From Chromera velia (taxonomy: Eukaryota; Sar; Chromeraceae), in assembly GCA_018398765.1 (NCBI GenBank), contig JAHBMJ010000125.1:39437-55546 (forward strand): 16,110 nucleotides of DNA, written 5' to 3'. Shown one piece after another: positions 1 through 9,447 of this stretch (its first letter is position 1; every line of letters begins with the position of its first letter). The notes beneath the pieces are model-generated. The model was not told where the DNA came from, did no database searches, and worked only from the letters and a program-made list of their open reading frames with translations. The position numbers and the translations under genes are program-made.

Positions 1-46
1 CACACACACACACACACACACACATACACACACGCATACACACACA

Positions 47-77
<31 letters not shown>

Positions 78-87
78 GCATGTACAT
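1..87. repeat. 87-bp alternating pyrimidine-purine tract, (CA)n then (CG)n
   Basis: Every odd base from 1 to 87 is a pyrimidine and every even base a purine, without a break. The tract is (CA)n with a few TA and CG steps up to about 61, then (CG)n from about 63 to 79, then CATGTACAT. Long alternating tracts of this kind, above all the CG part, are the classic Z-DNA-forming sequence. It lies beyond the last visible kinesin exon, in what should be the following intron. The left end is cut by the window, so the full length is unknown. Confidence 0.95.
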
Positions 88-227
88 CTTCCGATAGAGA
101 AAGAGCGAAGGAGAGAGGATGGGAGGAAAGGAGGTCGGAGAAAAAAAAACACGGAGGAAAGAAAGGAATGAAGAAGGAATCAATAACAGTCAGCACTCCC
201 GGAAAGCAAGTCAATCCACTGACTCAC

Positions 228-2794
228 CTCCTCAACGAAGGCCGAGGACGGAGAGGCACATGCAATCATCAGACAGAGAGACTTCCCGCCAAACGAATCC
301 ATCAACAGCTGCAGACAGACAGACAGAAAGAAAGAAAAAACGTGATCCAGGAAAGTACAAGGAATCTGGCAATCAGCGAGCAATAGTGGAAAGATACGCA
401 CAAACAAGGAGGTAGATCGTCTTTTTCATTCTCAATGCTCTCTTTCCTGCAAAGGGCCTTCGATTCGTGAGAAGTCGATTGCTTCGATCGATCCTTCTCC
501 ACCCTTCCATCTCCCTGTACCCCGCCCTGTTCCCCCCTCTCTGTCTCAAAGCACAGATTGACGGGACTAATTCAGCACTGTTCTTCACAAACATTTAACA
601 TTTCTGGAAAAAAAAAAAATCTGCTGAGATGTTCGCGTACCTGAGTCAGCTTTGAATTCCTGAAGGGGACGTGTGTGTGTCTCTCCTTGACACCCCCGCC
701 CGTCTCCCCTCCCCCAGCACCTGAGGAGAGACACGAGATGACCTGACCCAGTGTGAAGAGAGACTTGTTGATCGCCTGGGTCTCCCTCAATGCCGCTGCC
801 CGCCTTGCCTGTGCCTCCTGAGCAGTCTTCAGAGCCCCTTTGTGACTCTCCCAGAGCCCTGTGCCAGAGGACAGAGACCCCATTCTCTCCCTCGTATCCA
901 GAGACTGGGAGGGAGAAGGAGAGTCTGTGCCTGCCTGGGGGGAGACGGCAGAGACGGCTGCGGCCTCCTTGAGCCTCTCGGACCCTGCGAGGTCCACGAA
1001 GGTCAACTTGCCTGCAGAGGCAGGGGAGGGGGGGGGGAAAGATATAGGAGGACTCTCAGAAGCGAAAAAGAAAAATGACCGGAAGAAGGCAGGAAAATGT
1101 CCCAGCTCCTGAAGTAGACCCAGTCCCCTCCTATGCAGACACAGAACGGTGTGCATCGAAAGACGGCACGGCACAACAAGATTGACAAAGAAAACCGTAG
1201 ACCAAGGAGTAGAGCTTTTGTTTGGAGAGTTCAATGTATGCCAGAAATTGTCGCGTTTTTCGCATCAAAAATCAGAGAGGGTACAAGAGCAGCACGAGGG
1301 ACCAGACGAAGTTTGCAAAGGGGAATAAAGAGGCTGAAGCAGTGAAAGACGGAAAAGACTCGCAGCGATTCCTCACGAAGTTATGCGACTTTTTTTTTTG
1401 ACATAATATAGAGAAGAGACAGACAGACAGACCGTGGCGTGGTGGCAAAGGCTGTTGTTTCTCCTGCTGTTGCTGGTGATTCTTCTTCCCATCTCCGTCT
1501 GTCTCCCCAGCAGCAGACCACCTAGGGACCTCTGGGGCCGGTGGCATGGGAAGTATTTCAATCTCGACAGTCAGGATACAGTGGCTTCGCGAGGAGTCGG
1601 AATTTAAATTCGACGCTGCTTGTCTTCTGTTTCTCATTCCTTCTTCAAGAACACCCAAAAGCTCGGCAGCATTCTCGCATTGTCTACTCTGCAGTCCCTC
1701 AACGTAGAATCCATTATGATGGTCCGCGTTGAATCGGACAGGAAGGGACTGCGACTCGTGTCCCACCGGTCTCTGAGAAGACGGGTGTGTGAGGAGGTCT
1801 GAGACTCTCTCTAAATAAATCTCACACATCGACGCCTTCACACCGTACCGCAACCTTCCTGAAGCCCCCAACTGTAAAGCGTCTCGAAGCCGATACGCAG
1901 CGTCACTTGCTGAAGACGAGGACGAAGAGTGACTTCCGTGCCCCCCCCTCAGACTCTGACCCCCCCCAGAGGCCGCCTCCAGAGCCGCAAAGAGATAGAA
2001 TGCAGACCTTGGAATGACCCCGAAAGTAGTCGGAGAGGGCCCAGCACTCCCCGACTCGAGAAGTGGGGGACCGTCGCCTAGCAACGCACCAGGAAAACAC
2101 CCCCCCACAGGTGAGCCCTCGTCAAACCCCCTCCCGGCCAGCGTGTACGTCTTTCCGGATCCTGTCTGGCCGTATGCGATCAGAGTGGCTGCACAAATAT
2201 GTACACACGTCGTCTGAGAGTCTTGCCTGACCCTGTGGGCCAATTCGACATCACTGTTGCTACACGAAGGAAAGACGGACACACAAAAGAAAAGAGAAAG
2301 AGGAACCCTGAAACCTCCCCTACTGACCAGAGTACCCTCTCAAGGCTGCATCGATGAGTGGAGTCTGCAGGCAGGCACACGATGGAACCATGTAGACGGT
2401 TTATGATTCACATGAAGGAACATGCAGGGAAAGACTTCATGCGAGGACATGGTTTGAGAAACGCCTGACTGACCACTCCAGCTTGATGAAAGAACCGTTC
2501 TTGTCCGACTTCGGGACCCAGACTCGCATTGAATGCAAAGCGTCTTGAGTAGGGAGGAGTGGCTGTCAGCACCTCGACAGAGCTTGACGAAACGACTCGC
2601 AGGGCCTCATGGTCCCCCCTTGTTGCTTCGGAGTCACTGAAGGGACGCACTCGCAGAACGGCTTTGATGCGCACACCTCCAGAGTCATTCGGAGTCTTTC
2701 CGTCCTTGTTTTGCCTCTTTCCTCCTGAGGGGTCTGAAACACGCCCAACTGAAGACATGGTGCTGATTTTTGGAACACAGTTGACGTAGTCCAA
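228..2794 (-). CDS. Kinesin motor-domain protein, spliced, 3' end outside the window
   Basis: ATP-driven microtubule motor domain. Five exons join in frame: 2794-2474, 2364-2328, 2188-1433, 1011-641 and 308-228, 1566 bases or 522 codons, with GT-AG borders and matching phases (0, 1, 1, 0). Exon 1 carries VRIKAVLRVRPF. The 37-base exon 2 gives TPLIDAALRGYS and leads into the P-loop AYGQTGSGKTYT (about 2148-2177). Exon 3 also has the switch I motif SSRSH; exon 4 has switch II DLAGSE (977-994), INKSL and FRNSKLTQ; exon 5 has LLMDSFGG and LMIACASP. The donor after 228 is GAG|GTGAGT, so the motor end and tail lie to the left. The start may be Met at 2794 or at 2758. The exon 3 donor at 1432 (GTCTGT) is the least certain border. 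Insertions include a Gln-rich stretch before DLAGSE and about 50 residues between DLAGSER and INKSL. The introns at 309-640 and 1012-1432 show nothing else. The subfamily was not assigned. No break is seen. Confidence 0.9.
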
Positions 2795-3499
2795 AGAGCG
2801 AAGCTGTTCAGATTTGCGTCACGGTCAGGCAGGCAACAGATCGAGGTCAGAAACTTGGCCAAGCAACACTGAGAGAAAACGCGGTACAGGAGTTCCTTTC
2901 GAAAACCTTGCACCACCCTGATCCGTTCTAGTGCCTTGAACGAGCTCACCAGAAAGTCGTCTACGGTGGAAAGGGAAGTAGACGGGCAGAGTGCACCTCG
3001 TCGTTCAAAAGGCTGTGCCCGGCGCTGCAGTGATGCATGCACGGGTAAAAATTAAAAAAAGAAAAATTTTTTTTTTTTTTTGCAGCGCGCGCGCTCCGCA
3101 TGCGCGCGAAGAATGACATTGTATGCATGCGCAAAACGACACGCATGCATGCAGTTTTGTCTGACCTTAATTTGCATGCACTGTCAGAGACAGACTCAGA
3201 GAGTCAGACATGCAGCCTGTGCAGTCAATTGAATCTCCAATTAGAGTGTTTTCATCGTTTCAAGTCCTCCACAGCCATTTTCATGCATACATACACGTAT
3301 TCAGAGGCAGGCTGACCTCGCAGCTGGGGCTATGTGACCGGCTGCAAGAGTGATCCTCAAACATGCAGCCTGTCAGGGGTCGATCCCATGAATGAATGAC
3401 ATGCATGTGATGGCACGAATGGATTGAATCAAAACAGGCGGCCATCCGTCCCTTTGTGTTCCCATCCGTTGAAGCGACTACTTACTCTATCACAAGAGG
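2795..3499. promoter_or_regulatory. Shared divergent promoter region with three TGCATGCA palindromes
   Basis: This 705-base gap separates the start of the leftward kinesin gene from the start of the rightward CCCH gene, so it must hold both promoters or one bidirectional promoter. It holds perfect TGCATGCA palindromes at 3034-3041, 3146-3153 and 3173-3180, plus near matches at 3124 and 3401. A run of 15 T (3067-3081) follows an A-rich stretch and could pair with it. A (GC)5 run at 3085-3094 and TGCGCGCG at 3101-3108 form a GC-rich dyad. TGCATGC is a known apicomplexan promoter element bound by AP2-family factors; use of it here is inference. An open frame on the minus strand at 2566-3042 shows no family resemblance and was not called. 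Confidence 0.55.
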
Positions 3500-4306
3500 G
3501 TGCTTTTCGTGACTATGTCCTCTTCTCAGGAGGTGTGCAAACACTTCGCGCAAGGGAACTGTAGATACGGAGACAAGTGCAGACAGGCCCACCATACTGT
3601 TGCCACCAAAGTCGTTCGATCCAGCCCAGACGGGAACAAGTCACAAGCGGCGGCGCATCCAGGGTCCGGGTCCGCTCCGAAAGGAGCACCACAGTCCAAA
3701 GGCCAGAGACCTGTGTGTAAAGTCTGGATGGTTCATGGAGAGTGTGACCGGGACACGGAGGGCAAGTGCAAATTCACTCACAGTCTCCCCCCCGAACGAC
3801 AGGCTGCGTACATCTTCTTAACTGCCAAGGACGGGGGGATCACCCAGGTGACGCGGGAGGAGCTCGAATGGAAAAAAGCGAACCGAGGAAAAGACTGGTG
3901 GAAGACTGAAGAGAAGGAAACGTGGGCGCCGTCTGTGGTCAGTCCGAACGGGCGGTTTGTGATTCTGGATGGGGGGAAGCAGGAGGTGAGTGACTCGGAG
4001 CGTATGATGCGACACTACAGTGGGTACCGTCTCTATCGCGTTCTCAGAGGGTCCAATGGTACCCCTGTGCGTCTGGAGAAGGTGAAGGAGTACCCCAGCA
4101 TATACGTTCAGGAGATCATGAAGCCCTCCTCTGGACGTACAACGGGGTACACGCAAGCCGAGTGGGTGGAGGATGCGGCGTCAGGTAGTCGGTTGAGTCT
4201 GACAAGGGTGGGCAAGAGATGGAAGGATGGAGAGGAAGCGGGACAGAAGGTGGTGGAAGCTGAGAGTGTTCCGTTGGAGGTAGAGGATGGAGAAGAAGTG
4301 ACATGA
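3500..4306 (+). CDS. Two-finger CCCH zinc-finger protein
   Basis: A single-exon frame of 268 codons. The N-terminal part has two CCCH fingers: C13-x7-C21-x5-C27-x3-H31 (CKHFAQGNCRYGDKCRQAH) and C73-x8-C82-x7-C90-x3-H94 (ending CKFTH). They are joined by a Ser/Gly/Lys/Pro-rich linker. CCCH fingers of this type usually bind RNA in mRNA processing, export or decay. After the fingers comes a stretch of about 130 residues rich in Trp, Tyr and charged residues that I do not recognise, then an acidic C-terminus (EVEDGEEV). A second Met at codon 6 (base 3515, MSSSQEV) is an equally likely start. The stop is TGA. The gene is divergent from the kinesin gene and shares its upstream region. No intron signals are needed, and the frame is open throughout with no sign of decay. 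Confidence 0.87.
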   Translation: MLFVTMSSSQEVCKHFAQGNCRYGDKCRQAHHTVATKVVRSSPDGNKSQAAAHPGSGSAPKGAPQSKGQRPVCKVWMVHGECDRDTEGKCKFTHSLPPERQAAYIFLTAKDGGITQVTREELEWKKANRGKDWWKTEEKETWAPSVVSPNGRFVILDGGKQEVSDSERMMRHYSGYRLYRVLRGSNGTPVRLEKVKEYPSIYVQEIMKPSSGRTTGYTQAEWVEDAASGSRLSLTRVGKRWKDGEEAGQKVVEAESVPLEVEDGEEVT

Positions 4307-4970
4307 TCGTTGAGGTGTAGGGGAAATGGGGAAGACTTGTGAGGCATCATTGGATCAACGCTCGGCTCACCGTTCTGGGTAACTCTATCAATGAAGACCA
4401 ACCTCTATTTTAAATGTTAAAATAATTTAGAATACACTGCAGAAATCAATTTCAACTGCGGCCTAGAATGCGATATGAAGAAAAGGTTGAATTTATTAGA
4501 ATTTATACAATTAACTTTAACTAAAACTTCAGTTTTTGAGAGCATTAACTTAAGGTACTTTCCTAGCTTGTAACCTAGCTGCTATTCTTCCTTATGATAG
4601 TCAATCAGATGCTCAATACATACATTTTTTTGCATTCTAAAGTTTTCTACTATGCTGTCACTTTTCCGAGTCTAGTCACTTTTGTTAAATTAATCGATCG
4701 AGTATGTGTTTTTTTAAATTAATATAAATATTTTAGAAAAATACTACACATACGTTGTAAAGAATTAATAAAACTTGGATCAATGATTAAATGGAGTAAA
4801 TTTTAGTGATACTCATTTTTTGCCAAATTTTATGGTTTTATGAATTTTAACTTCTGTCTAGAGAAAGTTGTTCTAAATATGTTCTTTAATAGCAAAACCA
4901 GTCTTATTCTATACTGTTTCCTATAGAATGTTTCTGTTATTTATTTTTCAATCAAAATTGTGGGCAAACT
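4307..4970. other. CCCH gene 3' flank followed by AT-rich island
   Basis: After about 90 bases of likely 3' untranslated sequence, composition changes sharply near 4395 to very AT-rich DNA (stretches such as TTAAATTAATATAAATATTT near 4716) up to about 4970. No open frame of note, no recognisable repeat ends and no RNA gene are seen. A similar island lies at about 14395-14965. It may be non-coding spacer, an old insert or a chromatin element. Confidence 0.6.
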
Positions 4971-5649
4971 ATCAAGTAAACTCTGTACGCAACCCTAGAG
5001 CTAACCAATGTATATAGCCAGCCACTAGGCCGAGGATGAATCCAGCCCCTGTGCGGTGCGGCTGGATCAAAATGGATCGAAAGCCGGGAGAGACCTGGGC
5101 CGTGGCGCTCTTCAAGTTGCTTGGGCCGCGTGTGGAGACGGGCCTGGCAGCTGAATTTCACAGTGAATTTTTTGATAAAGCCTGGAATTCAATCGATCGA
5201 TGAGAAGGCTTTGAGACTGAAACGGCTTTGCTTTCTGGTCTAAGGAAATATTGACTGATAACCGGACAGACAGCTTTTTTGCTCTTGATCTTGCTTCTTC
5301 TGCTGGGCTCTCTTGAGTCCTATATACTCCTGCTAGCTTGACTTGCCAAGGTCTAGCTTTCTCAGTATGTATCATAGGCAGCATACGTTGTGCAATGAAA
5401 GCATGTATGTCTAAACTCATGTACGTATAATTGTTACTAGAATTATTTTTTCTGTCTTCAGTCTTTCCATGTCTTTCCCAAAACGAAACTTTCCCACAGT
5501 GCCTCCAAAGTACTGGCCTAGCAAAGCTTGCACATTCAATGCTAATCAATGAATCGACAATAAGCATTTATTTGCAAACAAGATTCATCCATCTACTCAT
5601 TGAATTCCCCCCCCTCGTTTTGGAGCCCGAACCGCTCCCTGCCGAAGCT
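4971..5649. other. Intergenic, nothing recognised
   Basis: Mixed-composition sequence between the AT-rich island and the first duplicated block. A minus-strand open frame of 151 codons (5112-5567) has no motif or family resemblance that I can see and looks like chance. No repeat, RNA gene or promoter signal is supported. Confidence 0.5.
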
Positions 5650-6729
5650 TCTGGCTTCTTCTAACTCAAAGTTACCGAGCGCATCCATAGACCCACAATT
5701 GTGAAAGCATGAAGTTTCACAGAAAAGAAAACAAACGATTCAGAATTCCAGGAATGCACAAAATGAAACACACTCAAACGCAAACATCGAATGGAATGGG
5801 ATGGAAGAGAAAAGAGGCGAAAAAAAGAAAGCAAAAGAAAAACAAAAGGGCGGAGACAAATGTCGGTTGTGACAGGCGCTACCGGAAGCGCTTATCCAAA
5901 AAGGAAGACTGCCGACACAGTCCGTCTGCTGAGTGCGCACAGAAGACTTAGTGAAGCATTTCAGGAAACACAAAACGAAGAAAAATGGAAAGAGGAAAGG
6001 AAAGCAAGAGAATGGATTGCATGGGTGAACACATTTCTCCCATGCAATCTGTTCATTGATGTATCCAGAGATTCGTCTACATGCTTCGATCGATGACCTC
6101 CCTCCCTTCCTTCCCTTCCCTTCCATTATACCCCCTGCCCTCTCTTTCTGCCTTCAAAATCGGTACTGCTCATCTCTCCTTGCTGTCTGCTCTTCTTACT
6201 GTATGTCGGATGGGGTTTCCCTGCGGATGATGCAGCTCCATTGCTTACTGCCCTTTGGTGCTGAGACCCTGCATGCATGCATGACCTATCTCTGTCGGTG
6301 TTCAAATTCCCCTTAGGCTGCTGCCTTGAGCCGAGACATGAATATGCCCAGAGATGAGTTAATGAGCACTGCATGACGTCACTAGCTACTCACTGTTACT
6401 TTCACAAAAGAAAAGAGAAAGAAAAGGACGGCGCGGTGCACTTCAAACAAATTCATACAGACATAAAATAGAATAGGCACCGTCGAGTGGACTTTACCAA
6501 ACGATATTGAAAAAAAAGGGAAAAGGAGGCAATGGGCCATGAAAGAAAAAGAGTGGCAGCGACCGAGAGAGAAGGGAACGCCCAAAAGAGAGAAATGGCC
6601 TGCCCAACAAGAGAGACAAAACAAGTTGCATGACATTGTCCGGAAGAGGCGATCGAATGAAGAAAACAAAATTCAATTCTTGAGCGAAATGGGCACACGC
6701 GCTCAAACCGGAAGAGCAAAATTCCTCAA
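5650..6729 (+). repeat. Duplicated block, copy 1 (direct repeat of 14984-16110)
   Basis: This stretch is closely matched by 14984-16110 in the same orientation, with scattered substitutions and small indels. Base 5791 pairs with base 15184, an offset of 9393. The match starts near GGCTTCTT(C)TAACTCAAAG and is still going at the window end. Two short frames are open in both copies: 5791-6096 (101 codons, paired with one starting at 15184) and one starting at 6539 (paired with 15920). Several of the few differences change amino acids, so selection on a protein is not shown. No terminal inverted repeats or transposase were recognised. It could be a dispersed repeat or one unit of a large tandem duplication. 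Confidence 0.85.
6270..6381. promoter_or_regulatory. TGCATGCATGCA and CRE-like TGACGTCA pair in block copy 1
   Basis: TGCATGCATGCA spans 6270-6281 and the palindrome TGACGTCA spans 6374-6381. Both are kept in block copy 2 at nearly the same spacing although the bases between have drifted. TGACGTCA is the classic binding site of bZIP factors of the CREB/ATF type; TGCATGCA resembles AP2-type sites. No gene start next to them is established, so the regulatory role is inference. Confidence 0.35.
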
Positions 6730-7013
6730 CACGATTCATGAATGCATCAGGAGTGCACACACACACACGCTCCACCCCTCTCATATGCACTGCCTCATGC
6801 ATGCAGACTGCATGTGCCCATCGAAACTTCATTCCCTCCTTCTTTGCACTCAGAGAAAAAGACCGAAGCCCATCCCAAAAGAGAACCTCCCATCCTTCAG
6901 GCAAAGCGCACGAAGGAACAAAATGACTGGATTCTCGGAACACAGTCACAGAGAGAGAAAAGGGGGATGGGAACAGAGACGGAGGGTGTTGAAAGCCACA
7001 AGCGGTTAATCGA

Positions 7014-7805
7014 TCAAAAGGGAGAAGGAAGAGAGGAGACCAGCTTGCACTCCTTACACTGGGAGCGCTCTCGGCCGTGCTGACAGAGGCCACTCCCTCC
7101 ACACTCCTTGCATCTATAGCGAATGCGACCGTGCTCACAAACACTTTTCCCTCCGCACTCCTTGCACTCACATCGCCTCCTGCTGTGCTCACAAATGCTC
7201 CTGCCTCCGCATTCCTTGCACTGAGAGCGCAGACGGCCGTGCTCACAGATGCTTTTCCCTCCGCACTCCTTGCACTTATAGCGCTCACGGCCGTGCTCAC
7301 AGATGCCCTGCCCTCCGCATTCCTTGCACTCATTTCGCCTCCGGCCGTGCTCACAGATTCCCTTCCCGCCGCACTCCTTGCACCTGTGACGGGCACGGCC
7401 GTGCTCACAGATCCCCTTTCCTCCGCACTCCTTGCAGCCGTGACGCTGACGGCCGTGCTCACAAATGCCACTTCCCGCGCACTCCTTGCACTGAGAGCGC
7501 TGACGGCCGTGCTCACAAATGCTACTTCCCCCGCACTCCTTGCATCTATGACGCTGACGGCCGTGCTCACAAATCCCACTTCCCCCGCACTCCTTGCATC
7601 TGTGACGCTGACGGTCGTGCTCACAAATGCTCTTGCCTCCGCACTGCTTACATGAAGAGCGGATTCTGCCGTGCTCACAAATGCTCTTTCCTCCGCACTC
7701 CTTGCACTTGCTTCGCTCCCTTCCGTGCTCACAAATGCCCTTCCCTCCGCACTCCTTGCAAAGAGACCGCTGCCGACCATGCTCACAGATGCCCTTTCCT
7801 CCACA
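7014..7805 (-). pseudogene. Rest of the Cys/His repeat array beyond the in-frame TAG of the left CBM20 gene
   Basis: Beyond the TAG at 7808-7806, the same minus-strand frame stays open for a further 263 codons to a TGA at 7016-7014. It encodes 14 and a half more 18-residue repeats of the form CKECGGKGICEHGRxRxx and a tail CKECKLVSSLPSPF. The tail matches the end of the right paralog (CHECKLISSFPH), which shows this was the ancestral C-terminus. The 54-base period is unbroken, so there are no other indels. It is expressed only if the TAG is read through, edited or bypassed, or if it is an error or allele-specific. Without that it is dead sequence. Confidence 0.7.
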
Positions 7806-7949
7806 CTACTTGCACAGAGAGCGCTGACGGCCATGCTCACAGATGCCCTTGCCTCCGCACTCCTTGCACCTGTGACGCTCTCTACCGTGCTCACAAATGC
7901 TCCCCCCTCCACATTCCTTGCACCTATAGCGAACCCGCCCATGAGAGCA
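7047..7949 (-). repeat. 54-bp tandem repeat array, 17 units, in the left CBM20 gene
   Basis: Exact 54-base spacing between equivalent bases, from 7941 down to 7077, gives 17 coding units of 18 residues with consensus CKECGGKGICEHGRxRxx. Each unit offers C-x2-C-x5-C-x-H, a likely metal-binding set. The first unit (LCSHGRVRYRC) and last unit (LCQHGRERSQC) are divergent. One unit has CKQCGG and ICEHDR. Similar repeats occur in predicted proteins of several algae and protists, to my recollection without known function. Spacing differs from the viral/brown-algal EsV-1-7 motif. Confidence 0.95.
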
Positions 7950-9293
7950 GAGAATCTGCCCATGGCGGTTCCTCTTCACTCCTCCTCCCCCCTTCCCCCC
8001 CCGCGAATCACTGCGCGACACTCCCACTTTCGCTTCACCGATCGGACCCCCCTTCCCTACACAGAACTCAGAAGAGAGACGGGCGGAGTCCCAAACAGAC
8101 ACAGTCAACCGACGCTGCTTCTCTTCCCGCATCACACCCCCCTCCTTCCCCTGCAACACAGCCCCCTCTCCGGCAACAGGAAAGCCAGACAAGGCATGGC
8201 ACTCGTCGGCCTCAGCCTCAGCGTCAGAGAAGGAAGCCTCTGACCTGAGACGCTTCAGTGAATCCGCAACACCCTGCGTCCTCGGCCACTCTTCCCTCTG
8301 TCCATCCAGTGTGCGATCATGTGAAAGGTGGCGGGTGGGAGGCAAAGGACGGGAGCGAGGCCGCATGCTGTCAGACTCGGTGTCAGCGGGAGCTTTGCTG
8401 CCTCCCACTGAATCGGCACCTTCGGCACACACGTCCTCTTCCCCCCCCTCTACTCTCGTTGTCTTCTGTCTCTCTGGCTCACTTTGACTGTTGTTGCCCC
8501 CATCCCCTTCCATTTCAACTCGACTGTCAGGATGTTGTCCTTCGAACTCGGCGGCCGATTGAGGGGGATGCATAGACAGAGATGACGCGTGTTGACCCTC
8601 ATCGGTTCTTGCCAACATTTCTTCGGAGTCTCTTTGGGTCCTCTCTTCTGAGGAAACCGGATACGCACTCTCTGACTGAGGGCAAGACAGACCACCACGT
8701 TCAGCGACCGTCTCACTCTGCGGGTGGTCGGTCTGTCCGTTCGGGTGCAGAGGGATCAGTCCGAGCTGCACACTCTCAGGAACCCCCCATTCCACCAAAA
8801 TGCCGACCATCTCTCTCTTCTGCTGTTCTTCTCCCCCCTCTTCTGCACCGATATGTATTGTGTTGTGCCCCCTTTCTCCGACCGAACAGCGGTCAACAGG
8901 AGGAAGCCCATCAACGAGACAAACCGCGCGGAAGTCACCACCGTTCAGCGGCTCTAGACACACGGGGTTGTCGGGGTCTGACACCTCAACCTCGTTGCTG
9001 CTGTTCGGAACTGCAACCAGTCGGAAGTTCAATTTCGACACTCCCACCCTTCCAACCTTTCTGTCTGTCTCCACTTCACTCTCGAAATCTCCAGAGACAC
9101 CCATCGTGCACTCTGACAGATTGACTTCCACCTCACTCGACACCCACCACGGATGCACACACGGTGCAGGTGTCAGAGACAACGCACCACCCAAATCCCA
9201 CCCACCCAGCTCAGCACATTCTCCCACCACCACAACGCGCTGATTCTCTCGCACCTCCGGGCAATGCGCAACAAAGGCGATCAACCCCTTCAT
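7806..9293 (-). CDS. CBM20-like (starch-binding) protein with Cys/His repeats, left copy, cut short by TAG
   Basis: A 495-codon frame from Met at 9293. Residues about 1-105 resemble a CBM20 starch-binding domain: VVVVGECAELGGWD (core Trp32, cf. the LGxW motif of the family), WWVSSEVEV (Trp49-50) and KLNFRLVAV near 87-95. A long low-complexity part rich in Ser, Glu and Gly follows. It holds basic motifs LKRLRSEA (about 346) and KQRRLTVSV (392) that could act as nuclear localisation signals. From about 449 come 18-residue Cys/His repeats. The third repeat reads CK-stop-CGG through a TAG at 7808-7806, where other units have GAG. The frame also extends upstream to 9536 with a Leu-rich leader made by a GAA/GAG microsatellite; I prefer the start next to the CBM20 domain. 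It is divergently arranged with a paralog at 10890-13564. Binding of starch or other glucan is inferred from the domain; the cellular role is unknown. Confidence 0.75.
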   Translation of the reverse strand: MKGLIAFVAHCPEVRENQRVVVVGECAELGGWDLGGALSLTPAPCVHPWWVSSEVEVNLSECTMGVSGDFESEVETDRKVGRVGVSKLNFRLVAVPNSSNEVEVSDPDNPVCLEPLNGGDFRAVCLVDGLPPVDRCSVGERGHNTIHIGAEEGGEEQQKREMVGILVEWGVPESVQLGLIPLHPNGQTDHPQSETVAERGGLSCPQSESAYPVSSEERTQRDSEEMLARTDEGQHASSLSMHPPQSAAEFEGQHPDSRVEMEGDGGNNSQSEPERQKTTRVEGGEEDVCAEGADSVGGSKAPADTESDSMRPRSRPLPPTRHLSHDRTLDGQREEWPRTQGVADSLKRLRSEASFSDAEAEADECHALSGFPVAGEGAVLQGKEGGVMREEKQRRLTVSVWDSARLSSEFCVGKGGPIGEAKVGVSRSDSRGGKGGGGVKRNRHGQILCSHGRVRYRCKECGGGSICEHGRERHRCKECGGKGICEHGRQRSLCK

Positions 9294-9447
9294 TGTGCCA
9301 ACGCAGATATATATGTGTCGGTAGACGGCTTCAACTTCAACCGAGGAGAGAAGGAGGGGTCGATCTCGAAGGACACACGTCCCGCTGGTTGTCAATGAAT
9401 GCCTTTGATCGCGATGTCTATCTCGATCGATCGATTGACACCTGCAA

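Noticed and set aside
1012-1345. Plus-strand open frames over kinesin introns and exons
   Set aside because: Short frames without motifs, antisense to well-supported kinesin exons.
2566-3042. 158-codon minus-strand frame over the kinesin 5' region
   Set aside because: It overlaps exon 1 in another frame and shows no recognisable motif; more likely 5' untranslated or promoter sequence.
5740-6126. Minus-strand frame in the duplicated block, also present in copy 2
   Set aside because: Phe/Ser-rich product from A/G-rich opposite strand; shared presence follows from the duplication and is not evidence of coding.
7047-7949. Possible CRISPR array (regular short repeats)
   Set aside because: The whole 54-base unit repeats without unique spacers, and it codes in frame; the setting is a spliced nuclear genome.
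6494-7963. 489-codon minus-strand frame rich in Ala, Ser, Val and Arg, overlapping the repeat array
   Set aside because: It is the alternate frame of the 54-base repeats, kept open because the period is a multiple of three. The Cys/His frame is the one shared with the right paralog and with a matching C-terminus.
7077-8248. Long plus-strand frames with LTNAxxSALLAL or CFLRTPC repeats
   Set aside because: Antisense shadows of the same repeat array and of the left CBM20 gene.
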